Origin: Phylloscopus collybita
Taxonomy: Eukaryota > Chordata > Aves > Passeriformes > Phylloscopidae
Reading direction: 5' to 3'
Length of the DNA stretch: 64,000 nt
NCBI GenBank assembly: GCA_027886175.1
Contig: JAJNNQ010000137.1
Span: 38,550,001 to 38,614,000, forward strand
Shown here in pieces: positions 24,301-34,140 of this stretch. The notes under the pieces were generated by a model. It was not told the origin of the DNA. It saw only the letters and a program-made list of their open reading frames with translations, and did not search any database. The position numbers were made by a program, and so were the translations under genes. Position 1 is the stretch's first letter. Each line of letters opens with the position of its first letter.

Positions 24301-26100
24301 CGTGGAGATCTCAAATTAGACACATGAAATCTAGAATGCCTGAAGCCTTAAGATTTTACCTCTATTTCAGTGTTATAGTTTGATATTTACATAATTCACC
24401 CACACTCCACTCTCAGGTTGGTGTAAATATAAGCATGTTCTTTATTTAAAAGGCAATTCATTTGAGTCTCTCCATATGGAGTTATGCTTAATTTGTATTG
24501 GAGACATGGAATGTGCTCCCTTATGTGCATTGTGATAATCATTCATACTGATTTGAAAAGACATTGTTTAAGTCTTGACCCTCTCCTCAGAGGTAACGCT
24601 AACTGCCATCACACAGATCTTCCACCTGCTTTGCAAGGTCACTCCTCAAAATTAAATTAGAAATCCCATTTCACATTCTTTTTATTACACAGCCATCCAT
24701 GTGATGCATATACTAATGGTGGATTAGAAATTTTACATGGAGGAAGCCATAAGGTAAGGAGAATGATAATATCTGGGTGTTGTGGAAGCTAAGAGATCAG
24801 TAGTTTGTCATTTTTTAAAGTAGAATGTGCCTGAAAAGAGAACTGGGATTTCGGTCCAGCTCATCTTACCTGCACTGAAAACATTTTTTTCTGGAGTACC
24901 ATCCCGAGTACCTCTTTGGTGAAAACTGACTTTCAAAGTGGGGAGGGGGATCAGGGATGCAGATCTGATAACCCAAAAAAGAATCCCTGAACTAGGGGCA
25001 CCATCTACAGGGGAACAGACTGACACTGACTCAGATCAGTTCTCACATTACATAGCTGACATCTGTGCAAAGCATATGCAAGTTGGTTTGGCCACACTTG
25101 AACACCCCCTCAGAGTACTTCTGTTTTCATTTTCATTTCTGCTGCCACAGTGTCCAGGAGCCCTGGGCACAAAGCAGGAGTTCTCAGTGTCAGCTGCTGT
25201 ACAAATGCAGACTAAAAGAGACCATATCTACCTAAACAACTTAGAAGCAGCAGCAGATGTCTACAGATCAAACTGAAGAAAACAATTAAATCAGATGACA
25301 AACATCAGTGAGTGGAATAACAAGTTCTTTGATTTTACCCTTTGATTTTTAGCTGTAATTAAAACCACAAAACACCAACATCTATTCTCCACTCTCTCTA
25401 CCCAAATGGTAATCACATGCATTGTTAGAAAAATCATCTTCAAAGATGATTTATTTCATATAACATTTCCATTAGTTGTGTATAGCTGAATAGTTACTCC
25501 AGTATTTATTAATTTTACTGAAGGTTAACTCTCACTTTGGGGATGTAGTTTTTTCTCTCTGCTTTCATATCTTTCATTCTAAGTGCATCATCACCACTCA
25601 GTAGGTATTATGTAAACTTTACTGAAATCAAGACTGTGACAACAGAACACCAAAATGGGATTCCAAGTGTTTAATTTTCAGCTATACAGACTAGCCCTTG
25701 GATTCCCAGTCAACTGGAAAAAACACCAGAACAATCAAGAACAGACATTTAATATGCTAAAAGAAATTTCAGAAACAGAAACCAGAACCTAATTTGAAAA
25801 GCTGCTCCATTTACCTAACCAAAACCCAATTCCTTTATCTTCCCACATAGGAACATCTCTAAAAACTAAAAGCTTGAGGATGGGAAAGACCAAATCAAAG
25901 CACAAACAGGAGTAAATTACATGATAATGAAAAACAAAATAAAAGCATTTTTCTGTTAAAGACAGGGATCTGTAACACAAAGCCAGTGAATCACAACAGT
26001 CGCAGTTCAGTTAGTTTACAGATCTACCTGTTAAGTAAATTAACATGCCAACAGTTTTATTTGCTTATTTACCTTCCAGTGATTTGCTCTCACTATTTAC

Positions 26101-26163
26101 CTGACTTCCCATCTTGTGCATCTATTTGTGGCAGTTTTGATACTTGGTCACACAAAGGGTGAC
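26101..26163 (-). other. Candidate 63-bp exon, minus strand (best of the set)
   Basis: On the minus strand a very strong acceptor (CTTCTTTCCTTTTGTAG) precedes 63 bases ending in a good donor, GTCAG|GTAAATAG. One frame is open across the whole segment and reads HPLCDQVSKLPQIDAQDGKS. The other two contain stops. The length is divisible by three and the open frame enters and leaves in the same phase, as in a skippable coding exon. The open frame meets a stop just inside the downstream intron. It lies 2.3 kb from the putative leftward first exon. I do not recognise the peptide. It could equally be a non-coding RNA exon or a chance pseudo-exon. Confidence 0.28.
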
Positions 26164-26848
26164 CTACAAAAGGAAAGAAGTCAGAACCCTGATTGCTTTT
26201 TTTATGTGTAACAACTGATGTTGCTCATGAATTAGCCTCAGTTCAGTGACTGCCATTCTAGTATCTGCTTTTTATATGCCATAAAACTTGCCAAGATAGG
26301 CCTGAGAATATTGGTTTCATTGGCTTTGGCTGAAGCTTCCTCCTTCTTTATGGATCATGCAGGAGTCTTTCATTTTCAAAATCTAGTTTTTATGGCTCAT
26401 ATTGCTTTCTAATCTTGAGGTTGTATCCTGAAGTCACAATATACAGAAAGTAAAAAATAAAAATGACAAACACAGAATAATTTCTGGTCTTGTTTTTTAT
26501 TCAAATTTTTTCCTGACACTTTTGTACCTTTGGCTCAGTCAAAGTCCAAAACAAAACCAGGACATATGAAGAATATAATGGAGTCTAGTTCTTCATTTGT
26601 ATGTAGTAGGATTCCTGATGGAGCTTCTGAATGGCTGACACTATTTAAAGTTCTCTTCTGATCCACTAAAACACATTAAAAAAATTTTAAAATTCCAAAC
26701 AAAATAACAAAATAGGGTTTAGAATACAATTTCTTCTGGATATGCACTTTTTTTTTTTCTCATAATAGGATACCTTCTTCTTGCCTAAACACAACTGTGG
26801 AAGACTTAAAAATAATAAATACAGTGATCTATGTTTCATGACTTTAGA

Positions 26849-26880
26849 GGCTAGCACTTGGCTAGCACTTGGCTAGCACT
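26849..26880. repeat. 11-bp tandem triplication
   Basis: GGCTAGCACTT is repeated at 26849-26859 and 26860-26870, followed by a third copy lacking its last base at 26871-26880. The copies are perfect, so the event is probably recent. Confidence 0.9.
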
Positions 26881-27179
26881 CCAATCACTCATCAAATGGC
26901 TCCTGAGCTCATCCTTGTCCATTCAGGATATGTATATTCCTCAAGCCTCACAGCTTCCTTTGGTATAATTAACATAATGACTGGAAAGTAACTACCCATT
27001 TCCTTGAAAATGCAGTAGTGAGATAAAAATTGCAGGACTGAAAACTTCTTTCTGTATGAATAAACATTTGAACTTGAAAGAAACTGAAGGAAGCGACTTT
27101 TGCAGCAATTCTTTCACTGCAAATAACCAAGCTCAGAAAATAATGGGCAAAAACCCTCCCAGCCCCTACGACCGCTGGT

Positions 27180-27210
27180 TTGGGGGGTTTCTTTGTTTGT
27201 TTGTTTTTTT
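27180..27210. repeat. T/G-rich simple repeat
   Basis: GGGGGGTTT followed by (CTTTGTTTG)-like units and a T7 run. It is the complement type of the A/C-rich tracts elsewhere in the window. Confidence 0.8.
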
Positions 27211-28510
27211 AACGTAGCAGAACAATTATGTATGGAGTACCATGGTCAGAGAGTGCAAAAATGATAGTATCCTCTTCAGGGCTACTACTAGATAGCATTT
27301 CTGTTCCTTACTGTCTGTACACTAAGGAAGGGCCACGGCCTTCAGTGATGTCTCTTGTCTTTGCTCAACTACTAAGACAGCATATGATGTGTCATGCCTT
27401 GTGAATGTCAGACTCCCACAGACTTCTGGCTGTGTGGCTGTTAGGAACTCAGCATCAAGTCCTCATAATTACTAGCACTGAAATGTGTAGGTTTTTTAAC
27501 TGACCAGATAAATGATCCTAGAGAAAATAACACTTGATATCTATTGTATCGGGACAGAGAAAACAGCAACCCTTTTAAACCATACAGGGTAATCTGAGCA
27601 CAGGTGACACTTCTGCATATGCAGTTTAAAGCTTTACAACATAATTTCTTTTGCATTTGCTTTCCTTCTCTCCTCTCACGATCTAATGTGCCCATACAAG
27701 ATAAAATGCTATTCTGACTAACAGACCTAAGAACAAATGTGATCAGAAAAACTGAACTGGAAAAGGGCTGTGAATTTGAGAGTCAAATCCCAGCATGAAA
27801 GTACAGGTGGGGAATGGCAGAATACCGTTCTGTGGAAGGCACAGTAAGTCACCCACGAGATGTGCCTGGGGGCTGCGTGACTTTCTCAGTTACCTGCTGA
27901 CAATGGCATACGGACTCGTCTCTTTGCCAACATCTGCTACCTATATTAAGATGTACTTTTAGATAAATCTCGTGTACTAACTGAAACCAACTAAATGGTT
28001 GTGAAATATATTACAACTTTCTCAAGTTTTCTTAGAAAACTGCAATCCAGCATGCACAGTAGTGCATCAAACCTGGGCTACCACCTGTATGTTCAGTACC
28101 TCGTAACCAATTAAAGGTTATGGGAAACACTTGCATAAACCCCACACTGTTACGTTTGCAATTTTGCAGGTAAAATTGTTTTCCTCCTCTTTGAGGAATA
28201 TTGCTTGTTATCCTCTCTGAGGGTATAAATGCAGCAATAATATATGCTGAGGAACAAAGAACTTTAGTCTGTTGTGTTTTTAAAAGCTAAGCTTACATCT
28301 AAATCTATTTCCATTTCCCTCTGGAGCCTGAGCAACTTTTTATGTTATATTAAACATTAGACAAATAGGGTAGATCTAATTAAAAGTTGAAGAAATGTGC
28401 TTCCCTTAATTGAATTTGTTACAGTTACATTTTGCAGACCAATGTTAATCAAAGCTCCAGTTCAGAGTGGATGGATCAAGGGAATTAGGTTAACCCTTGC
28501 ACGTCCTTAC

Positions 28511-28930
28511 CTGAACACGCGATACAGCCTGCTCTCGCCTAAGCCACAGACGCCAATTACGACTCACCCGGCGCGGGCTGCCCGGGGCGGCGGCAGCGGG
28601 AGGGCTGCGCACGGCAGCTCGCTAACAGGACCAACTACGCCTGCCGAGGGTCGCCGCCACCCCGCGACCCGCGGGCGAGGGCCACTGCCGCACCTGGCCC
28701 GGGGCACCCGGCTCGCCCGACGGGCTTGTGGCACAGCGCCTCGTGCCGCCCAGCGGCGGCCCCGCGGCGGCCCGGGGACGCCGGCCTCGCCCGCCGAGCG
28801 CGGGGATAGCCTCCTCATCCTCCCCATCCTCGCCCTTCTCCCCCGCCCGCCGCCGCCCGGCCCCGCCCGACGGGGCGGACGGGGACCCGCGGCCGCGGGA
28901 TGGGCGAGGCCGGCGCGGCGGCTCCACCCT
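28511..28930 (-). other. Putative first exon of a leftward transcript
   Basis: On the minus strand the island ends in GTTCAG|GTAAGGACG, with the exon ending at 28511 and the intron starting at 28510. This is a near-consensus donor, mirroring the one on the other side. An alternative minus-strand donor, CGG|GTGAGTC, lies at 28568/28567. Its TGA is also the stop of a 226-codon GC-rich frame, so that frame stays open right up to the splice site. The 5' end is only a guess from the position of the CCAAT pair. The product is unknown: it could be a 5' exon of a coding gene or of a promoter-associated divergent long non-coding RNA. Confidence 0.4.
28861..28878. promoter_or_regulatory. GC boxes, two orientations
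   Basis: CCCCGCCC (28861-28868) and GGGGCGG (28872-28878) are Sp/KLF-type sites facing opposite ways within 18 bp. Such pairs are common in CpG-island promoters. Confidence 0.6.
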
Positions 28931-28946
28931 CGCTGGGCGCCGGGCG

Positions 28947-28985
28947 ATTGGCCGCGGGAGCGCGTCTCCCCGCCCCGCAGCCAAT
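28947..28985. promoter_or_regulatory. Divergent CCAAT-box pair (NF-Y type)
   Basis: GGCGATTGGCC holds an inverted CCAAT at 28947-28951. CAGCCAATGAGGG holds a forward CCAAT at 28981-28985. Both have the flanking bases favoured by NF-Y. A GC box, CCCCGCCCC (28968-28976), sits between them. In CpG-island promoters the CCAAT box usually lies 60-100 bp upstream of the start, which would put the rightward start near 29040-29080. Confidence 0.65.
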
Positions 28986-29044
28986 GAGGGCGGCGGGCCG
29001 GGGGTGATGGGCTGCCTCTCGCGGGAGGGATTCCTGGAGACGCT

Positions 29045-29321
29045 GCAGTGTGGCGGCGCTCCCGGCGCCGCGCAGCCCCCGTGCCGCCTCCGCCGCCCCG
29101 CCTGCCTCGCCCTGCCCTGCCCGCCGGCGGCCGCCACCGCCGCTGAAACTTAACGCCCGGCGCGCCGCCAGCCCGCCGAGCGCAGGGGGCTGGGGCAGCC
29201 CGCCTGTCGTGCCGGGGGCGGTCCGCCCGCGCCCTGCCGCGCACCGCAGCCTCGCCCCGGGAGCTGCCGCCGTGGGGAGAGGCTGAAGGACGGAGCCGGC
29301 TGCGCCCGCCCCGGTTGCCAG
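29045..29321 (+). other. Putative non-coding first exon of a rightward gene
   Basis: The exon end is supported by GTTGCCAG|GTAAGGCAG with the intron starting at 29322, an almost perfect donor at the right shoulder of the CpG island. The start is inferred to lie 60-100 bp after the CCAAT box at 28981 and is uncertain by tens of bases. No frame with a convincing start runs into the donor, so this is most likely 5' untranslated sequence, with the coding start in a later exon beyond or far inside the window. Gene identity cannot be told from a 5' UTR. Confidence 0.5.
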
Positions 29322-29900
29322 GTAAGGCAGCGCTCCGGGGCCGCCCGCAGCCGCGCCCGGGCGGCGTCGCCTCGGGCTGTGGGGGGGCTGCCCGCTGCGC
29401 GGGCGGGGGGAGCGCACATGCTCCGGGGGCGGCTGTAACGCCGCCTGCCCGCCGGCTCTGCCCGCACTGCCGGGGGGCGGGGGCCCGCCCCCGGGGCGCT
29501 CCCGGCGGGGGTTGGGGGCGTTTACGGGAGGGGCGACACAGACAAAAGGGACGCCCGCGCTCCCCCTTCCCACTCCCCCCCCCATCCCCCCCCCCGCTCG
29601 CCTTCTTGCTCCCCGCCCTCGCGGAGCTCCGCCGTCGCCCCCCGCCCCGGCTGCAGGAGAGGGGAGCTGTCCGCTCTGCATCCCTCTGTCCCTCCCCGCC
29701 GCTGCCCGGAGCGGGTGCCGAGGCGGCAGCCGGGCCAACTTGTTTTCTGCGGGTGACACCTGGCCACAGCCACCGCCGTGCCCCCGCCCTCGGCAGGGTG
29801 GTCTGTCCCGACGGTCGCCCCGGCGGAGGGCGGTGGGGCGCGGCGGTGTGCCCCGCCCCGGCGCTGGTCTTCTGGACCTTAGGACAACAGCTAATCTTTT
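29322..29900 (+). other. Start of putative first intron, G-tract rich
   Basis: The first 200 bp after the donor carry many plus-strand G runs, including a G7 near 29381, GGGGGG near 29404, GGGGGGCGGGGG near 29470-29481 and GGGGGTTGGGGG near 29508. A hairpin of form CGGGGGC-CC-GCCCCCG sits near 29476-29491. Further on, minus-strand G runs appear as C9 (29575-29583) and C10 (29586-29595). G-quadruplex potential on the non-template strand at the start of intron 1 is common in CpG-island genes. Confidence 0.5.
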
Positions 29901-32864
29901 ATGTATCAATTCACAAAAGCCTTTCCCACATTACTTAGGAAGGCTGTCAGGCTAATGTGTTTTCCTTCTATGCAATTTCATCTTCTCTGACATTGTTTCC
30001 TTCATACCGAGTACCACTTGCTCTGCTTTGGTTTGGGTACGTTCTGTTCTGGTTCCCAGGCGCACACGGTATGGATAGGGGATCAGCGCTCTGTTTAAAA
30101 GTTAATTTTGCCTATTAAACTGTACTAGCTACAGTAGTAAGAAAGTGATAAAGAATGTTAATATTTCTTTTGTTTCCAGCCTTCTGAAATAAAAATATCA
30201 AACGACTACTAGCTTCTGGTAGTCAATATAGTAAATAAATTAAGTGTAGTCATTGGAATGAGCCTTTATGGCACTTTCAGCAATCTGTAATTCAGTCATC
30301 TCTGATACAAGCTGCCTTTTGCTATTATTCATCAGACCCAGCTGAGTGATTTCTGTCAGATGGGAAGCGGTAGAGAGAAATCTCTAGGTAGATGTAACTG
30401 AAAAGCTTTCCAAGTACGGTCCTAAATGAGCGCAGAAAAGCACTTGGCCAGTATCTCAAGACAGATGTTGGCATCCAAATAAATCATTTCTTTTGATTGT
30501 CTCGGGGTTGTCAAGTTTTATTTTCCTTATTTAATAGCCATTTGCGTGTGAAGAAGTAGCGCTGTCTTTATTACCTTGTAAACTCAATGCAAAATGTTGT
30601 AGTGCAATAATATTTCACTGTCTCTGAAACAATATTTTCTGTACAAAGGTCAGTAGAGTAGTTTTAGAGACGCATACATGTTGTAGACGACAAGCAGACT
30701 ACTAATCTGCAGCGGTGATATTGATCCTCAGAGCTGCTGTGCAGTGTGCCATCCATGTTGCGTGTTAATCTGTTATGTGCTGTTTAAATTGCTTTATTGT
30801 CCGAGAGAGTTACTTTATCCTCGGAAGGGGAAGATAGTACTTGTAGACCCAAGGGGAGTTTCCTTTCCCTGGCGAGTTGACATCTAGAGTTACAGATGGG
30901 CAGTTGTTTTAGGAGTGTCCCTGGAAAAGGGGGCGGAGGGGGCAGCTTTTGAATACAAGGACAAGTAGGCAGTGAACTAATTTGCTTTGTGAGGATATGA
31001 AATGACATCTCCTGCAATGCTTAAATAAACCTGCTCAGGAAAAGCGTAAGGAGATTGCACATGTGTCTAGAATAGTATTGTCTGTCTTGGAAACAAATGA
31101 CCTGATTTTATGTCGTGAGTCAAATATGTATCTTTTTTTTCCAAGTTTTTGGGTTTTTAGTTCTATTAGTAGTGTCTGAGGGAAATATACTTTAATGTGG
31201 TCTATTACTTGGCTTGTGGATAGTTGCTCAAAATTTGCATGCATACAATTCATAAATTGAAACTATATAGCTTAAAAACATAGTGTAGGCAGCTTGAGTG
31301 AGAAGAGATAATTTCCAAAAGAACCACAGGGCATAAGATAATGACATACTGTAGGAAATAATCATAGTCCTGCACTTGCAAAAGCATGAAATGTTCCAGT
31401 GTAGCCATTTCATACAAGCCAAATTTTCCCTCACATTAAGAGCGCCTAAGTGAGCCTTATTAATGTTTGATGTGAAAGATGCTAAATCCATTTTAAGAAT
31501 TGATACTGGAATTTAAAGAGGTAGCTCACAGACTAACAGAGCACTTCTAATACTTCCTTAAAACAAATGTGAAAAATAATCAGTTGCCACGTATGCCATA
31601 GCAGTACAAGTGGGATAAAGCCTCCTGTGTAACACTGATGGGCAAGAAACTCCTTAAAACCGTAGATATAGAACAGCATTTGATTTAACAATCTGAAGTG
31701 TTTTCCTACCTTAATCATAACTTAAATCAGATGTAAGAGATGACCAAAAAGATGCTCAGTGTTGGTTAGCGTAGTGAAGGTGTGAGATAAGGGGAGGTTG
31801 TGTTTGTCAGAAACCTAGAGGAGGGAAAAAAAAAAAAATCTATATTCTTCCAGCTAGCGTAGAGACACCGGAAACATAAAATCAATTTTTATGGTCTTTT
31901 GGCAGGGTTGGCTGTAATAAGTAAAAAGAAGGAGCAGCTTAGTGTCTTGGCAGAAGTTTTTAAGCCACTCAGCTGTACAGAACTCAGTTAATTGATGTTT
32001 CCTCACATGAAAATGAAGCACTTATTTAGCATATCATTGTCTTTTCCTGTCCATTCAGCAGTCTGCTTACAATTTTAAAGATACTTGTATGTAGTTTCAT
32101 ATTTGCATGCATGTTTAAGCACACAGATAAACTCTTTAATGGGAACTGCTTTCTGAATAAAGGGTGCACGCAACCTCGTATTACATGCTGTGGAAGAGAC
32201 ATTAAAGTTTGTGATACAAATGAAAAGGATAAGAAAATATTTCTGCATATGTGGAAGAAAAGCATGGAGGAATTATTATGCGTGGATACCATGATCTCCT
32301 TCCCTCTGCTGGTGGTGCCTATATAAATAGGCAGTTTCACAAAGAAATACTTCATTGTTTGATTTTATTTTGATTCTCTATAGCCTATTTGTTTTAGACA
32401 TAACTCTGTATCTAGAAAAAAACTTAATTAGAAATACAGGTAGGGGAGAAAACTATCCATTTGTGTTTACAGCTGACATTTACTGAAGATACTGGAGGTT
32501 AAAATAAAAGCATTTGCCAGACTAAGTAAACAAAGCATTAGGTTTACAAATATTTTCAGGATTGTTAGGTACAAATGTCATCTTTACTAGAGTAGGCTTT
32601 ACTCCTCCCTCATACACCCCAGTAAAAGAGGGGATTAGGAAATGGTGGTTATACTGTTACATCTTTTACGGAAATAGCAGACACCAAAGCAGAATGCATT
32701 AGGAGGAGGACAACAACTGACAAGGGTTTTTCATGAATTCTTCTGGTGATAGGCTAAGAGCAGGCTACAGGCTATCTCTTTCGGGGACTACATTGATCAG
32801 CTGCGTGATTTGTGCAGCAGCAGGTGGAAAAATTTTCTTGTTTAAATGAGAAAAGAAGTAAAAA

Positions 32865-32940
32865 TATTTACAAAAAAAAATATTTACCAAAAAAAAAAAA
32901 AAAAAAAAAAAAAACCACCAAAAAAACCCCAAAACAAAAC
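32865..32940. repeat. A26 homopolymer and A/C-rich tract
   Basis: TATTTAC followed by A runs occurs twice: a shorter A tract before 32881, and an A26 at 32889-32914. Then come CCACCAAAAAAACCCC-like units. The double TATTTAC(C)A(n) looks like a local duplication that then expanded. Confidence 0.85.
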
Positions 32941-34059
32941 TAATTTTTTTCTTTGAGACCTGTAATGACTGAAAGCTGGATAGGAGCGGTAATAAGAACG
33001 TCTCCTTATGTACTACTTTTAGCAAATGTCTAATCAGTGTGTTTTAGAGGCTGGCTTTTCTCTTCTGTTGTTTTCCCCAAGTAGCTGAAGGAGGAGCACA
33101 TGAATGGCTTATGAGAGAGCTGACCATTTTTCTTAACCTGTTTTCTTATCACTGTCAGTGTGGAGGTATTTCCCTGAAACAGCAGGCACTGAGCACTTCT
33201 CCCTCTCCATACTAGAGGGAGTGGTGTTGCCATCTTTTAAATTCTCAGAGAATTGCAAACTCAGTATGCCACTTCTCTTTTCTAAACATCCCTAAATAGG
33301 GTCAGAAAAATCTGTCAGAACATGAAATAAATCTGGAATGTCTCCTGTGCAGTGTAGTTATCTGATAAGCTTCTAATATTTATAGTATCTTTTAAAATGG
33401 AGAAGACAAATATGAAACAAATATGAAAACAGTCATGAGAAATTATCCAAATAATTAATCATCTCTGAATTATTATGGTTATATAAAAAATTTCAGTAAA
33501 ATAAAATTTTATTTAGGTGTGACTAAATCCAATTTCATTCTTTTAAGGATGCTATCTGTAAGTTTCCTGAACACTATTCAGGGTTTATGGCCAAATGTAT
33601 TGTAGTAGCTTTAGTAATGTAGCCATGGCTGTAGTGACTAGGTAGTACAGTGCCTCAAAGCTGTTCAGTGATGTTTTAATGAATTGATTAGAAATCCACT
33701 TACAAGTTGTGTTTTGTACCTTTATCTTAAGGGCATTGTTTTTCTGTAATCATGTGGTTGAAAAATCAGTGTAGCAGTTGAAAAATGGGGAAGCTGGTAA
33801 CCATTCCTCAGCTTGGCCCAGAGACATGAGTTTACCCATGAGCTCTCATGTCTATGTGTTTAAATAACTATGTAGGTAGTGCAGTTAAAAATAATTGAAG
33901 TGCTTTTGTGCAAAGCACTATGGAAATAAAGATTCCTTGACAAATGGCTTATCTGGTTCAGGGTAACAGTCATGCTTTACCTAGAAAATATGTCTTTGTA
34001 CAGATGAACACTAGCTCTAACTCTTATTTGGAAAACTTAATGACCACTAGTAGTGTGTA

Positions 34060-34140
34060 GGGGGTTTTTTGTTTGGTTTTGAGTTGATTTTTTTTATTTG
34101 GTTGGTTTGGGTTTTTTTGTGATTTGTTTTTTGTTTCTAC
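34060..34140. repeat. T/G-rich impure simple repeat
   Basis: About 80 bases almost free of A and C, built from GGTTTTTTG, TTTGGTTGG and GTTTTTTG units. Confidence 0.85.

Larger units (their letters stand above)
21286..28490. other. AT-rich flank left of the CpG island
   Basis: No certain gene. It contains a (GGAA)n repeat (22406-22430), a small hairpin overlapping a candidate exon (24227-24300), an 11-bp triplication (26849-26880), a T/G simple repeat (27180-27210) and two candidate minus-strand exons, listed separately. A 112-codon plus-strand frame at 24938-25276 is longer than most chance frames in such AT-rich DNA, but its product has no motif I know. If the divergent promoter reading is right, this stretch is the first intron(s) of the leftward transcript. 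Confidence 0.4.
28495..29885. promoter_or_regulatory. CpG island, putative bidirectional promoter
   Basis: About 1.4 kb of very GC-rich, CpG-dense sequence stands abruptly in AT-rich DNA on both sides, as housekeeping-type and developmental promoters do in birds. There is no TATA box. Inside are GC boxes (CCCCGCCC at 28861, CCCCGCCCC at 28968) and a CCAAT-box pair (ATTGG at 28947-28951, CCAAT at 28981-28985). Strong splice donors point outward on both sides. Many long open frames cross the island on both strands; they follow from scarcity of stop codons in GC-rich DNA and give Arg/Pro/Ala/Gly-rich products with no recognisable domain. Confidence 0.9.

Noticed and set aside
24938..25276. 112-codon plus-strand frame
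   Set aside because: No recognisable motif, no promoter or splice context and opposite to the predicted leftward transcript; length within chance for many kilobases of six-frame search.
29007..29153. 48-codon frame starting MGCLSREGF, possible N-myristoylated or upstream peptide
   Set aside because: Its ATG lies only 22 bp after the CCAAT box, so it is probably upstream of transcription start; the sequence later turns into compositional Pro/Ala/Arg.
28397..29955. Many long open frames in the CpG island on both strands (up to 364 codons)
   Set aside because: They overlap each other in several frames, are Arg/Pro/Ala/Gly-rich, show no domain, and follow from lack of stop codons in GC-rich DNA.
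32881..32920. A26 as the tail of a processed pseudogene
   Set aside because: No coding homology or target-site duplication seen upstream; such retrocopies are rare in birds and the flanks are simple A/C repeat.
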